A DNA stretch of 64,000 bases from Capsaspora owczarzaki ATCC 30864. Its lineage: Eukaryota > Opisthokonta > Filasterea. The stretch covers positions 248,001-312,000 of the forward strand of contig NW_011887297.1 in the NCBI RefSeq assembly GCF_000151315.2, given 5' to 3'. Below are positions 21,385 through 33,700 of the stretch, one piece after another (position 1 is the stretch's first letter; every line of letters starts with the position of its first letter). The notes under the pieces were generated by a model. It had not been told where the DNA came from and searched no databases. It worked only from the letters and a program-made list of their open reading frames with translations. A program made the position numbers and the translations under genes.

Positions 21385-22847
21385 ATGGTGCGCGGAGTTC
21401 TTGACGTGTTTGGTACGTCACTTTGGCGCTTTGGATTCGATTCTCTCTCGGTTGGGGCTGGTGGTCTGCCCGCTGCTCCTTGTTCTTGTCTGTGTTTTGT
21501 GTTTGCCTGTGCAAGTCGAACTGCCCGGGGCGTGTGACGTGAAAGAGTGGGAGAAAGCGTGAACGAGGGGGGTTTGCTTGGGTGCGATGATGACGCAGAC
21601 ATGACGGCATCGAGCAGCGGCTATTCTCGTCCACTTTGCCCTCAGCGACTCTCTCTCTCTCTCCCCCCTTCGTCTGTGTGTGTATGTGTGTGTGCGTGTT
21701 GAGATGCACAGTCACAGTGTTCAGCAAGCGGGCAGCAGTGGGTCGTCAAGGCGAAGGAAGAGCAAAGTCAAAAAGCAATCCAACAATAAAACTTGTCCTT
21801 TTTTTTATTTCTTGTTTCGCCTTCGGTCGTTCTTCGTCTTTCCCTCTGTCGTTTTGTCGTTTTGTCGGCTGTCACTTTGTTTCTCATATTTCATTTGTTT
21901 TGCTTGCTCGTTTTTGCTTGCAGTGGGCACTGGCTCCAATCTCAAAGACATGGACATCTTCACCAAGATGGGTAAGTTTTTTTGTCTGATTTTTAAACCT
22001 TGTTTTTTTTTTCTTTTTTTTTTTTGTCGGGCTTTGTCCTCTCACTCTACTCCTGCCACTGCTGCTGCTGCTGCTGCTGCTGATGCTGATGCTTGCTCAA
22101 CAGACCCTTACTGCGTCTTGTCATGCGGTCGACAACGCCTCCGCACTGCCACACACTTCAATGGCGGTCGAAATCCCATCTGGAACCAAACCCTGCAGCT
22201 GTAAGTTCTTTTGCTTCCTCTTTGTCTTTGGCTTGCTCGGCACTCATCTCTGCTCCTTTGTTGCTTGAAACTATGTCAGCTCGATCGAGGAAAACGTCAC
22301 AGTCCTGCGCGTTGAGGTTTTTGACCAAGATACAGTGACCGCCGACGACGTTGTGGGCGGTACCGACATTTCGCTGGACGAGGTCTTCCGCACGGGCGCC
22401 GTCGACCGCTCGTTCGGCCTGTTCCGTCACAACGGCAAGACGGCCGGCACGGTTCGCCTGAACCTCATCTTTACGCTGAACGGCAGGCTCGCCCCTCAAC
22501 AGTATGCTGCTCCCCAGCAGTATGCTGCTCCCGGCACAACCACCACCACCACCTACTACTACCCGAACGCCGGCTACGCTGCGCCGCCCCCTCCAGTCAT
22601 TCCCGCGCAGCCAGTGTACTACCAACAACCGCCGACCACCACGACCACATACATTACGCCCACCACAACGACGTACATTGCGCCGCCGACCACAACCACC
22701 ACGTACGTGACGACGCCAACTGTGACGTATGTCGATCCGTACTACGATCCGTACAGCACGACCAACGTCGTGTTCCTGGGATCGGGTCGCCACCACCACC
22801 ATCACTACGGCTACGGCGGGCGCTACGGCGGGCGCTACTACTACTGA
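21385..22847 (+). CDS. Single C2-domain protein with Thr/Tyr-rich tail
   Basis: Exons 21385-21412, 21924-21971, 22104-22200 and 22280-22847, 246 aa. The N-terminal C2 domain (residues 1-125) begins MVRGVLDVFVGTGSNLKD. Calcium-loop Asp residues appear in KDMDIFTKMDPYC and VEVFDQDTVTADD, so calcium-dependent lipid binding is plausible. The C-terminal half is low-complexity: PQQYAAP repeats, Thr/Tyr/Pro repeats of the TTTTTYITP kind, a His run (RHHHHHYGYGG) and a YYY end. Three small introns cut the C2 domain. It resembles stand-alone plant and protist C2 proteins; the partner and role are unknown. Confidence 0.85.
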
Positions 22848-23167
22848 GTATCTCTTCAACTGAACTACTCGTTTGTTTTTTGCTGAAGGAGCCACTGTTT
22901 TTCCATCTTGACCTGGAACCGGTAGAGCCGGTTGATTGGCACGGATGTATGTCTGTATATACTGATGTGTCTTTTGTGTGTGTTTGGATTCTGTGGAATC
23001 TAAACCCTGCAACGCTCGTCATGTGAAGTTGCCGCATTTGTTTTTGTTTTGCATGAATTCTTGCCCTTGTTGTTAGCCATTATACATTTTTCCTAGTTGT
23101 TGGTTTGCTCTCTTGTTGTTGGTTTGATCGCAATGCCCTTTATATGGATAAAAAAAAACACGCTGGT
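22848..23167. other. Convergent gap, C2 gene / NEMF
   Basis: 320 bp of 3' flanks of two converging genes. No ORF or RNA gene is recognised. Confidence 0.5.
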
Positions 23168-26100
23168 CTACTTTTTGAGAATCGCGGCACCAAACTTGGC
23201 GCTCTTGGGCAAGTTTTGCATCAGCTCGGTGTCTTTGCAGGCTCGCAGCAAGTCTTTCTCGCGGGAAGTGCAGTCGGGCAAGCGGAAGAAGGCCTCGAGT
23301 GCCGCGCGAACAGCTGCTCAAACACAAAACCCAGTCAGCAATCAACGACACTAGTGAGACAATAAACGAAATCCAAAAAGGCAGCGCACCTTTGCCCTTG
23401 CGTGCAGAACCGCCGGGCGTCAGCTTCAGCTTGTGACGATAGGTGGTCAATGCCGAAAACGGCGCCACGACAGGGATGGCGAAAAGAATCACGTCATCGG
23501 GATACGGACGGCCAGTGAGCGAATCGAGCAGCGTCAGGTTGTCCTGTTTTCAGTGGGCATTCGTTTTGAGAGCAAACATCAGAGTCAGGAGAAAAAGAGG
23601 GGGGACTTCTTTACGAGGCAATCAACAAAAGAACAGCCCTACCTTGGCGTCCTCATCAAGCAGTGTCACGTTCTCTTCTGCCAACAGTTGGCGAATCTCC
23701 TGACGCTCAGTCTCGTCCATCTCCTCGGCCGCAGCGGTCGCGTCTTCAGCTCCTGCCGATGCCGTAGATGTCTCGACTGCGGGAGCAGCAGATTCAGGCT
23801 GTGCATAAGCACCCAAAAAAAAAAAGGTTGATGTGAGTCCTTGTGCATCAAAAACACTCTCCCCATGCCTGTTGTTTCCTCTTTGTACCTTCGCCGTGGC
23901 TTGACGGGCTGCTGGTTTCTTTGCGCTTCCAGCCGTTGACGGTGAGGAGTGAGAGCTGCTGGCCTTCTTGCCGGCATCCGCCTTGCTCTTGGAATCCTGC
24001 GTCTCGGCTCGACCAGCGGACTATAGACCAAGGAAACGAGCAGTTGCCCAAGTCAGAACAAAAATGCCCAAAGCATCACAGCCCGGCAAAACGGTACCCT
24101 TCGCTCTCGTCAAAGCACATACCCCAAGAATCTCCATGCGCAGCTGGCGCTCCTCCTCGTCTTGTTCGCCGTACTTGTCCTTGATCTTTTTCAGTTTGGC
24201 CTTTTTGCCGCGCGGCAGAGGTTTGGCGGCAGCAGCTGTAGATGTCGTTGCGGCAGTAGCGGGCTTTTCCGTGGGGCGAGACTCAGCCTTGCTCGCTGCT
24301 TGCACTTCAGGAGCTGCTGCTGCTGCTGCTTCTGCTGCTGCTTGGCTGGCCGACTCGGAGGCAGAAATCGGCTTGCCTCCAGTCTTCTTCATGTCCCGTC
24401 GCTGCTTTGCAGTCAAGTAGTGGCGCTTTTGCACAGGCTGTCGAGGTGGGGGGAAAGGGGGCCAAGATGATGAAAAACTTGGCAACCTTGCAAAAATTCA
24501 CAAACCCAAGCCCCAAGACAACACATCAAACCTTACCCGATCATCCGCGCTGGGACCACTGATGCCACCTCCCGAAGTCGATCCAACATCGGCATCGTTC
24601 TCATCAAAGTCGCCCGGTCGCGAAAGGAGATACTTGCTCACGTCCTTGTTGCCGACCATCACAGGCCCAGGGCCAAATCGAGGACCCGTCGACTCGAGCA
24701 AGATGGACGAAGGCGTGGATGGGATGGATGGCGTGCCAATCTTGACGTCAATCTGGGTGTCTGGGAACTCGACATCGTTGGCCGCCTGATCATCCTCGCC
24801 ATCATCGTCGTCCTCGTTCTCCTCGTCCGCGCCATCGCTGCTGGTCGTGAGGGTCGCTGTGGACGTCGCGTTCTTTTGATCGCTTGCAGCAGGGTCTTCA
24901 TCCTCGTCGCCCTCGTCGTCGTGGTCGCTGACATCCATGTCCAGCTCTGGCTCGTTGGCGGCCTCTTCGGCGGATTGCAGTGACGGAGCGCTGGCGCTCG
25001 CCTCGCCCTCCGACACGACCTTGCGCTCTTGCAGGTGCTTTGCAATGCAGGATTCGTCCAGTCGATACAAGAAGCCAAAGCCAAGGATGAGCGGCGAAGG
25101 GGGCAAAAAGTTCTTGCGGCCGCGGATCATAAAGCTGCCCGTGGTGAGATACTCGCCGGTGGGAGCAGTCTTGGAGACTTGGTTGGCGGCAACCCACCAA
25201 GCGCTAGTAATCACCTTGGCGTCCCACGCCGAGCTGTAGCACACGGCAAACGTGCCAGCTTCGCACAGGGAGCGGATTGGGACGGGCTGATCTGGGGTTG
25301 GGTTTTTGACAATCACACTGCTGGCACCATGGAGATCTGCGTGCACGTAGGCGTCTCCGTTGCGCAGGTGGCGCTTGACCAGGAGCTCGTTCTGCTGCAT
25401 GTCGCGACCGCCAATCACGAGGTAGTTCTCCGAGGTGATAAACCACAGGAACTTTTCAAACCACAAGACCTTGCGAACTTTGTTGACAGTGGCCTTGACG
25501 GCGACCTGCTTGAGTTGCTGCTTGGTTTGGCGTTCTGCAGACTTGAGCGCCTTGGACGACGCATCGATCGTGCGCTGCTCCTTGGCGGCGGCCTGCTTCT
25601 TGCGTGAAAAGTAAGACTCTGCGTTGGCGTGTACGCTTGCTGTGATGTCGATGTCAACCTTCATGCGTGTCTGCTGATGATGGCCCTTCTTTCCGCCCTT
25701 CGCAGAGCCCTTGCCTTTCGAGGAAACGGCTTGATCAGCGCCTTCGTCCTCGGAGTTGTCGTCTTCTTCTTCTTCTACAGCGTCCGGGCTTCTACAAATT
25801 CCAAAACGGGGTGAGAACCAAAACCGGGGGGAAAGCAATATTCGAGAGCTCAGTGCCACGCTGCGCTTACGTGAGCATCAGAGTAATGATGTTACTGTCA
25901 AGCTTGAGCTTGTGAATGATGCTGGCGACTGGATCTTTTTGCTCCTTTGCAGCTTCCACCATGTCGCTGATCTCAGACCAATCGACAGCGTGAGCGAGAG
26001 CGCTGCGAATGACGAGGAGCGCCTGTTCGACCTGAAATGATCAAAGTTAGTGTTTTGTTGGGATTTTGGGGGGGTTGCACGGAGGATTAAAACGGATAGC

Positions 26101-28304
26101 TTGTGATGCCTCCTCTCGAAGTACGTACTTTGGTTTGGTTGTCGAGAATTAGCTGGCCACGAAGAGCCTCTTCTTCTTGAGTGGTTCGCAGACCAACGAG
26201 TTTTCGCTCCTGCTCGAGCTTGAACTTTTCGAGCTTTTTCAGAACATTGCGCTCGTCGCCGATATGCTTCATGTCAAGACGCTGGCCTTCGATGCGCGAG
26301 TAGAACTCGTCCACAGCGCGATCAAATGTGGGAAAGTGCACCACGGGTCGCGCCTTGTGCTGCTCGAACAGGAAAGGGTGGTATTCGTCAAAGCTGTCAA
26401 AGAAGAGTATTTGAGTAAAGAGATTCACACGCGCAGACACTTGAACAGATGCGACATTTTGACAAAACGAGAGACGACGAGTGCATACACAAAAATGTCG
26501 GAAGCGTCGCCGGAAGCAGAGGCCAGAGCAGCAGCCACAGCCGCTTGCTCATCACCAACGCCCTTGTTTTTGTTGGCAGCAGTAGCGCGAGATTCTTTTC
26601 GCTGGATAATGTAGCCCTGGGAGATCGCAAGCCGAAAGCCATGAGAAAGGAAGATTCCCAAATAGACAAAAGATGCTGCAACAATCGTGGTGGCTTACAG
26701 GTACTTCACTACTGGCTCCGACATCGATCAACAACTGTTGTGTGTTCAGAATTTCCGCGTACAGCTTGTCGATGGGCTCGGAGTGCTCTGCACAAACCGA
26801 ACGTGCAAAACCGTGCCAAAGAAATTCTTTGAGTTTCACTCGCGTTTCAACAAATGCCTCTGTGACCAATCATTCGACGCTTACCTGCAGTGCATGGCAG
26901 CTGAGAGCTCACAGAGCCATCAGGCTTGAGTCCAGCTTTGAGAATGCAGTGCTCAACGACCGCCGGTCCGAAAGCTGACCATCGTCACAAAAGCAAAGTC
27001 AGAGCAACGCACCATCCATGGATCAAACAGCACTCGTATTTTTTTTATTGTAAACTCGCAGCTTACCAAGCTGGCTGTTCAGGAACTTTTTCAGCTGGTC
27101 TGCCGGACTGCAGGCAAGCAGCGCTGCGAGCAGCGTGGCTTTGGACGGGATGACGTCTTCACGAACTGCAGCCTCGGGAAACTTTTCACCAACAGCAAAG
27201 CGCACGTCTTCGTCGCCTTCGACAGTGCGCACACGCAGGAGCGACAGGATGTTGTACTCAAAGTCGGTCAGAATAATGTTTCCCTGAGCGCGGAATATTG
27301 AGTTCAAGGTGAGCGATAGACGGGGGGGCGGGGAAAGGTGAGTGACGATCAGCAATAAGAGAATGACTGTATATGAGATTCACCGCTGTAATAACAGTAG
27401 TGGTGAACCAGATGTGCAGAACGACAAAATGCTGTTCAACTTACACGATCGTAAAGTTCCACAATGACATGGTACGCCGCGACGCCAGATCCGAATTCAA
27501 GGTCAATGACACGATCGGCTCCAACTTGACGAATGCTATTCAATCGACGCGTGCGGAGGTGCTTGCGAAGCTATGAACGAACGGAAAACAACGGAATGCG
27601 CATGAGCCCTCACAGATGCAGCCAATCGCCAGATCTTTGCATTGCAATCATGATGCCCATGATAAACCCACCTTCATGGCAAAGTTCGATGGCGAGTTGT
27701 TTTTGGGCCAATCGAACTCGGTTGTGTGGAAACGAATGCCAGACTCGACGAGCAGAATGGCTTTGAACCCTGGCTTGGCGAGCTTGAAGAGGTAGGTCTT
27801 GAAGTTAATGTCATAGACATTCGTGACACGCAGACCAATCAGTCTGTGCAAACAAGGTGTTTCAGCACAATGGACTCGATGGGGTGAGCGTTGTGTGTGT
27901 TACATAAGCAGCAAGCATGGCTGGTTGGACTGAGAATTTGGTCCAAGAGACCAGCCATCACGCTCATCGCATGCGACTGTGTTGTCTTGGCTTGGCGTTG
28001 TCGTGTTGTGCTGCAGTCGCGATCGCGACAGTGCAGAGTGGAAGGGGCGGGGGGGGGAAGAGCTCGAGGCGGCTTTGGGGAAGAATGACGAAACAGAAAG
28101 CGGCTTGTTGAACAAAGCGGCTCGTTCCATTTTGGCGCTTGCACAGACACGAGGATGATGATTTGCATGTGCATCTGAATCTGGTTTGGGGGTTGTCTTG
28201 CTGTTGGGAGGTTGGAAGAGGCGGCACGAAGATGGCAAAACTCACCGACTGCGCAGAAGCGCAATGGACGCGATAATGTCCAAAGACGAGAACCGCTGCT
28301 TCAT
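23168..28304 (-). CDS. NEMF: Ribosome quality control factor NEMF (Rqc2/Tae2)
   Basis: Binds 60S subunits carrying stalled nascent chains and peptidyl-tRNA, recruits the E3 ligase Listerin/Ltn1 and adds C-terminal Ala/Thr-type tails. Fifteen exons, all phases consistent: 28304-28246, 27843-27672, 27570-27445, 27283-27067, 26974-26885, 26787-26699, 26616-26489, 26393-26129, 26031-25871, 25791-24537, 24437-24123, 24020-23889, 23798-23643, 23543-23390, 23313-23168; 1035 aa. [49 protein letters not shown] coiled-coil middle follows. [56 protein letters not shown]. Then come acidic and Ala/Ser-rich linkers, the [14 protein letters not shown] motif, and [26 protein letters not shown]. Exon 12 is low-complexity. 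Full-length ortholog. Confidence 0.97.
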
Positions 28305-29317
28305 CGAGATTCAAAGGACGACTGGCTTTGTCTGAGCGTTGAAGAATGATACGTATGCGGTTTTGTTGTGTTTTATCATCGAGACAATGAGAAGCGGGGT
28401 TTGGAACCAGAATCGTTGGCAGCTTACTGTTGGTTGAGAGTGCGACAACGGCAGAACAGCTGAGCAAACGGAGCAGGCGTTCTCGCTCGATACAGGACGT
28501 CAGTCACCTTCGATTTGTACCTGATAGTCATGTAAATATAATTTATTATTGTTTTTAGCTTTTTTGGCGGAGAAGGGAAATCCTCAACAACTGCAAAATG
28601 GAGTTTGTCTTCGGAAATGGAGTCCAGTTCGTTGATAGGTCTGAATGAGGGTGTTTGGATCAGCTTTGGACTCGTTGCATTCACTTGCATGTAAATGCCG
28701 GTATTTTGTAGTGTAGTACGGTTGTTGTTGAGGCTCAAGCACGCGTGTATAGGAAAAATGATTCGCAGGTCAAACTTGTTGCGTTCTTCAGACGCTTGGT
28801 TTCGCGTAAACCATTCTAAACCAACAGCATGTTTCGGAACACGCCGATCACTCTGACGCTCCACCACCAGATGTGAGACTCCGATTCCCACAGGTTGGGG
28901 CTTAGAGCTACTGGCTAGGTAACGTCGATTGATTGATACAAAATGCGCAATGACAACTATCCAAAAGCATCCGAATACACCAGAATATGCTAAATCCTCA
29001 TGAACTACCACCGGCTAACCTCGCCGGCTGGACGGACGCAAACTCGGGTCCTGACAGGCCACCGGACCCGCCGGACGGAAAAGACCTGCCGGACTCGACA
29101 TCAGGAAATGAAAAAGCAGGAAAAAGAAGAACAAACAATGACATCAACCACCAGCCACGTTTGCCGGCTCGACAGACTCGACTCAGCTTGACTCCCTTTC
29201 ACCCCTCCTTCAGGATCTCGCTTTATGGCACATATTTACCAATAGTTGCATGAGCTAGTTGCAGTGGGCGATTTCGAATTCCTGTAGCGAACTGCCCACC
29301 CATGCCTTCAGCGAAAC
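28305..29317. other. Intergenic, NEMF promoter side, no recognised gene
   Basis: 1.0 kb, more AT-rich than its surroundings over 28500-28780. A long minus-strand frame (28424-29011) lacks an ATG near its start and resembles nothing. Around 29010-29110 there are repeated CCGG/CCGGAC clusters. Confidence 0.45.
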
Positions 29318-29390
29318 GGGCGTCTAGCTCATTTGGTAGAGCATGTCGTTAACACCGACAAGGTACGGAGATCGAAACTCTGGATGCTCA
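29318..29390 (+). tRNA. tRNA-Val (AAC), first of tandem pair
   Basis: A 73-nt cloverleaf: acceptor stem GGGCGTC with GATGCTC (two G-U pairs), D-arm GCTC-ATTTGGTA-GAGC, anticodon stem TGTCG/CGACA with loop TTAACAC (anticodon AAC), T-stem CGGAG/CTCTG. No intron, and no encoded CCA (normal for a nuclear gene). The T-loop is ATCGAAA, so the usual T54 is A. It is followed only by TTT, a weak Pol III stop. Confidence 0.85.
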
Positions 29391-29406
29391 CTCGTTTCCC
29401 TAACTA

Positions 29407-29479
29407 GGGCGTCTAGCTCATTTGGTAGAGCATGTCGTTAACACCGACAAGGTACGGAGATCGAAACTCTGGATGCTCA
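29407..29479 (+). tRNA. tRNA-Val (AAC), second of tandem pair
   Basis: Identical over all 73 nt to the copy 16 bp upstream, with the same unusual T-loop. A run of six T follows directly, giving a proper Pol III terminator that may serve both genes. Confidence 0.85.
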
Positions 29480-29485
29480 TTTTTT
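29480..29485 (+). terminator. Pol III terminator after the tRNA pair
   Basis: Oligo-T immediately after the discriminator base of the second tRNA-Val. Confidence 0.65.
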
Positions 29486-30020
29486 GTTCTGGAGCTTTTT
29501 TTTTTTCTTTTTTTTGCCCCGCTTTCTGGTGAATGCACCATGAATCACCACATCAATAATAACACAAGCGATTGTTCTTGAGCAATTGTAGTTTGGGTGC
29601 ATGCATGCGATCGCAGTGAAAACAAGAGCACCGCGGCTTTTGCGATTGAGCACTTTGTTGCATTTTACTTTTGATGCGCATCAATGTTCCAACTGATTCG
29701 TCCCAGCATTCATTTTTGCCAGTCTTCCAATTTTCCTCACAGCATGTTCCTCTCACGACCGGCACTCGGCGGTCTCGTCTGGTTTGGGTCAGTAACGAGA
29801 AAACGATGGAGGATTTTTTTTTTTGATTTTTTTTTTGATTTTTTTTTTTTTTTTTTCGTTTTCCACGTTGCTCGATGAGGCTTGTCGACTCGACTGCGAG
29901 ACACGGTCACTCGTCACTCCCACACGCTCCCTGCTGCTCTATTCAAGCGACCGACCTACTCACACTGACGCTCTGCCGTTTCGATTGGATGCACACAGCA
30001 AGCACGCCAAGTCGCGCAAG
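29486..30020. other. Intergenic, tRNA pair to small unknown gene
   Basis: About 535 bp. T-runs occur at about 29815-29860. It presumably contains the promoter of the plus-strand gene that follows. No ORF is recognised. Confidence 0.45.
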
Positions 30021-30563
30021 ATGACCGCGACGCGGAAAGACACTGCACGCGATTCCCTCAAGCTGGTCGCCCAGAACACATTCGTGCTCTCCCGTCCCTT
30101 CATCACAGCGGTGAGCGTTGTTGCTTTGTCGTGGAAGGAGGAGGAGGAGGAGGGAAAGTGGCCGAGTCGTCGAGGGACCGCTCAGCAGTGACACTCATCC
30201 ATTGCCTCTGCATTCAACATCGTCCTTGATCGACAGAACCAAGAGCTCCGCGGATTCCGCGACATCGACCCTGAATCGCTCACCACGCAAGAGCGCGAGC
30301 GGCTGCAAAAGTACCTCCAGCCAAAGTACGAGTCCAAGAAGTTGATTGTGCCAAAGTCGTCCGCTCCCACCATGGCTCGCCAAGCGCGTCGCATGTTGGG
30401 CTACACTCCACCCCGGCCAGCATATACCACGCCTGTTGACCAGGCCAAGCCAGCAAAATCATCGGCGGCTGCTGCTGCGAAACTGGCCACCGCACCAATC
30501 CCTCGATCCGCCGCTGCCGCTGCAGCTCTCAGCACGATCTCCGCCTTCCGACCAAAGCCATAA
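30021..30563 (+). CDS. Unrecognised small basic protein
   Basis: Exons 30021-30110 and 30237-30563 (phase 0 junction, good GTGAGC donor and CGACAG acceptor), 138 aa. I do not recognise the family. The N-terminal half looks folded and conserved in character (NTFVLSRPFITANQELRGF, DPESLTTQERERLQKYLQ), then a basic stretch (APTMARQARRMLGYTPPRP) and an Ala/Pro-rich, probably disordered tail. There is no signal peptide or transmembrane helix. The predicted charge is strongly positive, so nucleic-acid binding or a mitochondrial location are possible but unsupported. The 3' end converges on SMG1 with a 163-bp gap. Confidence 0.65.
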
Positions 30564-30726
30564 CGTTGCCCCCACACACATGTCAAAGGGAGCAGCTGTC
30601 CCAGACGTGCGGCATATCCACTCCCTTTGATGGTTTTCATTCAATCAAATGTATTGTACAAAAAATCATAAAAACATAACAAAAAAAAAAACAATGTCAA
30701 AACTGTTTGAAAACGGTTGATGGTGC

Positions 30727-33700
30727 TCAGACCCACGGAGTCCAGCCCTCAAACATGACACAGAGCAAGTTTGGATCTGTTGCTTGCGCAATGACGGCAG
30801 CGACTTGCTCAGCCACTGTTGATTTGACTTCGGAAGACTCGGACAAGCGGCCTTCTAGCCGAGCCTTAACCTTGCGCCACGCTGTGCCAGGGTGCTTGTT
30901 GCGCTCCTGACCTACAAGTTTGAACAAGACACCCCACCTCATCGGTCAGTCAAGCAAAAGAGGCAAGCGGTAGCCTTGCATCCGTGTTAAACATCTGTTT
31001 TGAGACACATCCAACACAATTCAAAATGCTATACCGTGTGATTCAGACGGAAGAACTGCGGGGGAATCGACTGCCGCAACGGGTGTGGCGAAAGGTACAC
31101 TACTGGTCGTCATCGTCGTCTTCAGCTCGGCACTGAGGCTGTTCAGATTCTGCAAGTCTTCCGCCATCCCGTCGACTGCATCCGCGAGTTCATGCAGCGG
31201 CTTGGCAGGATCTAGCCGAATGACCGCACGCAGTCGCTCGTCCAAATCTCCAATATGCAACGTCCGCAGCAACCAATCCATCAGCTGGTGGAAGTCATTC
31301 CGCAGAGCGACAAGCGCAGAGTGCGTGGATTCAACTCGCACTTGCGCGGATTGGATTCCAGTCAGATCGTCTTCAGAATCCGCTTGATTTTGCCGACCCT
31401 GCTGCTGCTCTTGCTGAACAAAGTCACTGGCACGCTGGGATACAGCAACCATGAGCGGTTCAAGCTGGTCTTCGGCTGCGGTATCAAATGGCGCAAACTC
31501 GGTGCGGACCACCTCCAACGCAGCCTCTACCTCCTTGGCAGCGGGCTGAGAGAGCGTCAGGATGGTGGATGCCAACCGAGCCTTCAGAGCTGGAGTGGTT
31601 TTCGTCAAGGTTCGGAGGCGGTGCTCCAGCCAATTCTCGCGGTAACCACCAGTGTCCGAGTTGCGAGGAATGTACGGTAGCGCGTACTGCAGCTGATGAC
31701 GCTGTTGGCGCACAGCAACGACAAGGCTGTGCTGGGTGGTAACTGCCGTCATTGCGTGCTCCAAGAGTTGCAGAAGGTTGGTCGCTTCTTGTTGGAGCTC
31801 TAACGTGATTGGAACGCCTCGCTGCGTTTCAAAATGCCCGAGCTTGGCCACCTCGACGAGGAAGCGATTGGTGTGCTCGACATCCTGCAGGACGCGCTGC
31901 CTCCTGGCACCAACAGCCGCCTGCAACGCCTCGAAATGAGCAAACGAAGCCGCTTCCGTCAGCAGGCTATCTTCCAGAGCGCAGTATTCGCCGTGTGCTT
32001 GATACACGATTGCATCGCATTGATGAATCTGCTGGAGCAGTACAGCAAGCGAATGCAAGGCAGTTCGCCGCTGCACCATTGCGTCGTGGCACAAAACGCT
32101 CACAGCCACATCCTCGGTGCCTGGTTCACCCGGGGTCGACGCGCGTGAATCCAGCTGTCGGGCATTTGTCCACAAAAAGACCTCGCGAATGGTGTGCACC
32201 AGCTCAATGGCAGACGAGTGACAGACAGCGCGGGCCTCAAGAAGTCGAACATGCTCCCATCGTCGGGTGGAGCGTGCCACTGCGTGAAGCGTCTCATGCG
32301 CCGTCTGCAGTTCAGCCGCGTTCAACGTCCCGGCAGACAAGCTCTCAGCGAGCCGAGCACGGATGCGCTTCTCGTTGCTTTCAAAAGTAGCGGCTGCAGC
32401 ACCAGTCTCAACCGTCGCCTGTGGGTGGACGGCGAAATAAACCACTTGCCGCAAAATTCCCGCAACAGCCGCGCTGGGCAATGGGTTGTACACCACACTC
32501 GCAGCCAGCTGGCTGAGAGCCGAGAGCGCAGTGGCTGCCACATGTTGCGCTGGCGTACAGTGCAAATCGACACCAACGGACACTGCTGGCTCCTCGGCAG
32601 CTGGCTCGGCAGCTGGCTCGGCAGAGTCAAAGTACGTCATTGCCCGTGCCAACCCAACCAGCGGACGAACAATCGACTGACACGCCACGAAACCCTGCGA
32701 CAAAAGATCAACAGGGCCTGCTGCTGCTGCTGTTGCTGCTGCTGTTACGGACGGCGCAGCGTGATCTCGACCAGTCGTCTCGTCCAGCTCGACGTCATCC
32801 TCCATGGCGCCGACACCCGCTGCTGCGCCGCGTGATAGTCCGGTCGCAATGCCATAACGCACAGCGCATTGCTGCGCCTCTTGCACTCGGCGATCAAGCC
32901 ATCGGGCAAAGAGAAGAATGACCAGCACCAGCGCACGAACGGGCTGCGATCCAACCATCTGCTGGAACTCGGGCTTGGACTGCAGCTGATCAAACGTCCC
33001 CACAGGCGGAAGCCCAGCTTCGCACTGCTGCAAAACGACATCTGCTTGTTGATGCACATCACCGACTTCCACATGGGCCGTCAGTACGCCGAGAAGTTGT
33101 TCGTCCGTCTCGCAAAACGAACGCGAGCGATACATCAAAGCACCAAAAATAACTGGCAAAATGCAAAGTCGAAGCGTCTCCAAGTCTTGCAATGCCGCGC
33201 GCAAAGCCCCAAAGACAGCCGCGACCACGGGCATTTGACGATGCATGTCGTGGCCTCCTTCGTGCTCGATTGAAATCGTTCCCATCATAGCATCGACAGC
33301 ACACGATATGGAGGCCAGTTGCTCCAGCTGGTCGCCTGCGGCTGGTAGCGTGCGATCAGAGAGAGATCGCCCAAGCGACACAAAACTCTGGTCCCACTCC
33401 ACGCTGAGCTCATGCAAGACTGTCACACGAGCAAGCGTCACTCCAAGCGTGGGGGCTTGACTCTGCTGCAACTGATACATTTGCAGCGCGGAATCACGGG
33501 TGGCGCGCAAGTCCGCCATCGCAGCTGCGCAAGCTTGTAGGTCGAGCGAGTCGCTGGACGGCAGCAACCAGGCAGTGCTGCTACTATTGCCAGCATCCTC
33601 AACCTCGCTGACAAGCTCTGGCCATTGAAGTCGACGAATGCGCTGAACGGCTCGTGCATGGTCTGCAAGCGCACCAGCGGCCCAATGGAGCAAAAAGGCC

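Noticed and set aside
22040-22095. CTG/GCTGAT trinucleotide tract as a coding repeat
   Set aside because: It lies in the intron before C2 exon 3, not in coding sequence.
28424-29011. 195-aa minus-strand frame beside NEMF
   Set aside because: No ATG near its start, no recognisable motif, AT-rich intergenic composition; probably chance.
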